Assembly: GCA_030272155.1 (NCBI GenBank)
Contig: CP126193.1
Location: 6,696,001 to 6,760,000, forward strand
DNA length: 64,000 bases
Direction of reading: 5' to 3'
Source: Tetradesmus obliquus
Taxonomy: Eukaryota > Chlorophyta > Chlorophyceae > Sphaeropleales > Scenedesmaceae
Made by a program: the position numbers and the translations under genes. How positions within the stretch are numbered: the first letter of the stretch is position 1; the number at the start of each line of letters is the position of its first letter. The notes below the pieces were generated by a model that was given only the letters and a program-made list of their open reading frames with translations, was not told the DNA's origin and did not search any database. This document shows positions 63,323-64,000 of this stretch, in pieces.

Positions 63323-64000
63323 TCACCAGAAGTTGTACCAGCCCTTGCTCTCCTCAAACAGCGCCTGCACCTGCTGCAGGCTTGGCTGCGCAGCAATGGC
63401 CCCGGGCTTGGTGCAGGTGAGCGCGCCTGTGGCTGCCGCAAAGACCACAGCCTCTTTCAAGGCCTTCGGGTCTGACAGCAGCCTGTCAAGGCCGCCAGCC
63501 TCAAGCAGCTGCAGAAAGGAGAGCACACACAGCACAGCAAAGCAAGCGGGTGATAACAAACAAACCTTGTGAGTTGGATGGCATCATATGATCCCAGCCT
63601 GGATGCTCCCACTCGCCACACCACACAACACCCCCGCACGTGCTCTGTTTGAATCCCTGAACGGTGCGTGACTGCTGCCTCTTGTGCACCACACACCTTG
63701 TACACGAAGCCTGCAGTGAAGGCGTCTTCAGCCCCTGTGGTGTCCGCTACATCCACCTTGAACACTGGCACAAAGCCTGTGTGCTCTAACCATTATGCAG
63801 ACAGACGAGGCCAAGCATTATTGCAAGTTGACAACATTAGCGTCTTGTGCGATTACGCCCTGCCTCCGGGCCGGGAAAATTGCGCCCACGAAGGGGGCAC
63901 TGTCAGCGGCTTTCATCGAACGCTACCGCTTTGCAAAAAAAACGTAAACGTAAACTGCAACTTTCGGATGCTGCATCCGTTTGTGAACAACGAAGCCAAA
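63323..64000 (-). CDS. PfkB-family sugar kinase (fructokinase-like), C-terminal part, partial
   Basis: Two exons, 63697-63776 and 63323-63508, join in frame and encode the C-terminal quarter of a ribokinase-type kinase. VDVADTTGAEDAFTAGF is the family's signature with the catalytic Asp. The exon-2 stretch AVVFAAATGALTCTKPGAIA matches the plant fructokinase pattern (FANACGALTxTxxGAIPALP), and the protein ends in GWYNFW. The usual signature is GAGD; here the second Gly is Glu (GAED). The reaction would be ATP-dependent phosphorylation of fructose or a related sugar. The N-terminal three quarters should lie beyond the right edge; 63777-64000 shows no clear further exon. Confidence 0.8.

Overview
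The window looks like nuclear DNA of a chlorophyte green alga, most likely of the Chlorophyceae (Sphaeropleales or Volvocales type). The signs are intron-dense genes with GTGAGT-like donors and GCAG acceptors, candidate TGTAA poly(A) signals, very abundant CAG/CTG triplet tracts, chloroplast-type N-termini, and plant or algal families (TBL acyltransferase, Ycf45-type ATPase, C2/SRC2-like protein, plant-type fructokinase). Species assignment is inference.

Layout: a PPR-like protein runs off the left edge (1-3404, minus). A long gene-poor stretch follows, then a putative bZIP-like regulator (7588-11644, minus). Two probably plastid-targeted, low-complexity proteins of unknown function are divergent around 19.1-19.7 kb (13498-19064 minus; 19680-23272 plus). 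Next are a secreted TBL/PC-esterase acyltransferase (24529-29285, plus), a 1,552-residue fusion of four novel repeats, a DEDDy 3'-5' exonuclease and a Ycf45/SpoIIIAA-like AAA ATPase (30227-37147, minus), a C2-domain protein with a Pro/Gln/Tyr and Lys/His/Gly tail (38093-41063, minus), a secreted beta-trefoil-like protein (42189-43881, plus), a DUF4112 membrane protein (44715-46230, plus), a 12-kb gene for a secreted M60 metallopeptidase with VMO-I and TSP1-like modules (49215-61382, minus), and the 3' end of a PfkB sugar kinase (63323 to the right edge, minus). The reading frames of seven genes (B, D, E, F, G, H, K and L in the text below) were assembled by hand, and the coding lengths sum to whole codons. 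A tRNA-related SINE with perfect 12-bp target duplications sits at 47331-47558.

Two patterns cut across nearly all genes and are the main discovery candidates. First, exon edges with their splice site and some flanking intron are repeated in tandem, two to seven times, usually at 100-160 bp spacing, leaving decoy splice junctions beside the functional one. Second, intronic triplet tracts have a strong polarity: sense-strand CAG runs sit just after donors and sense-strand CTG runs just before acceptors, and some introns carry both. I see no operon logic; the gene products appear functionally unrelated apart from three secreted proteins.
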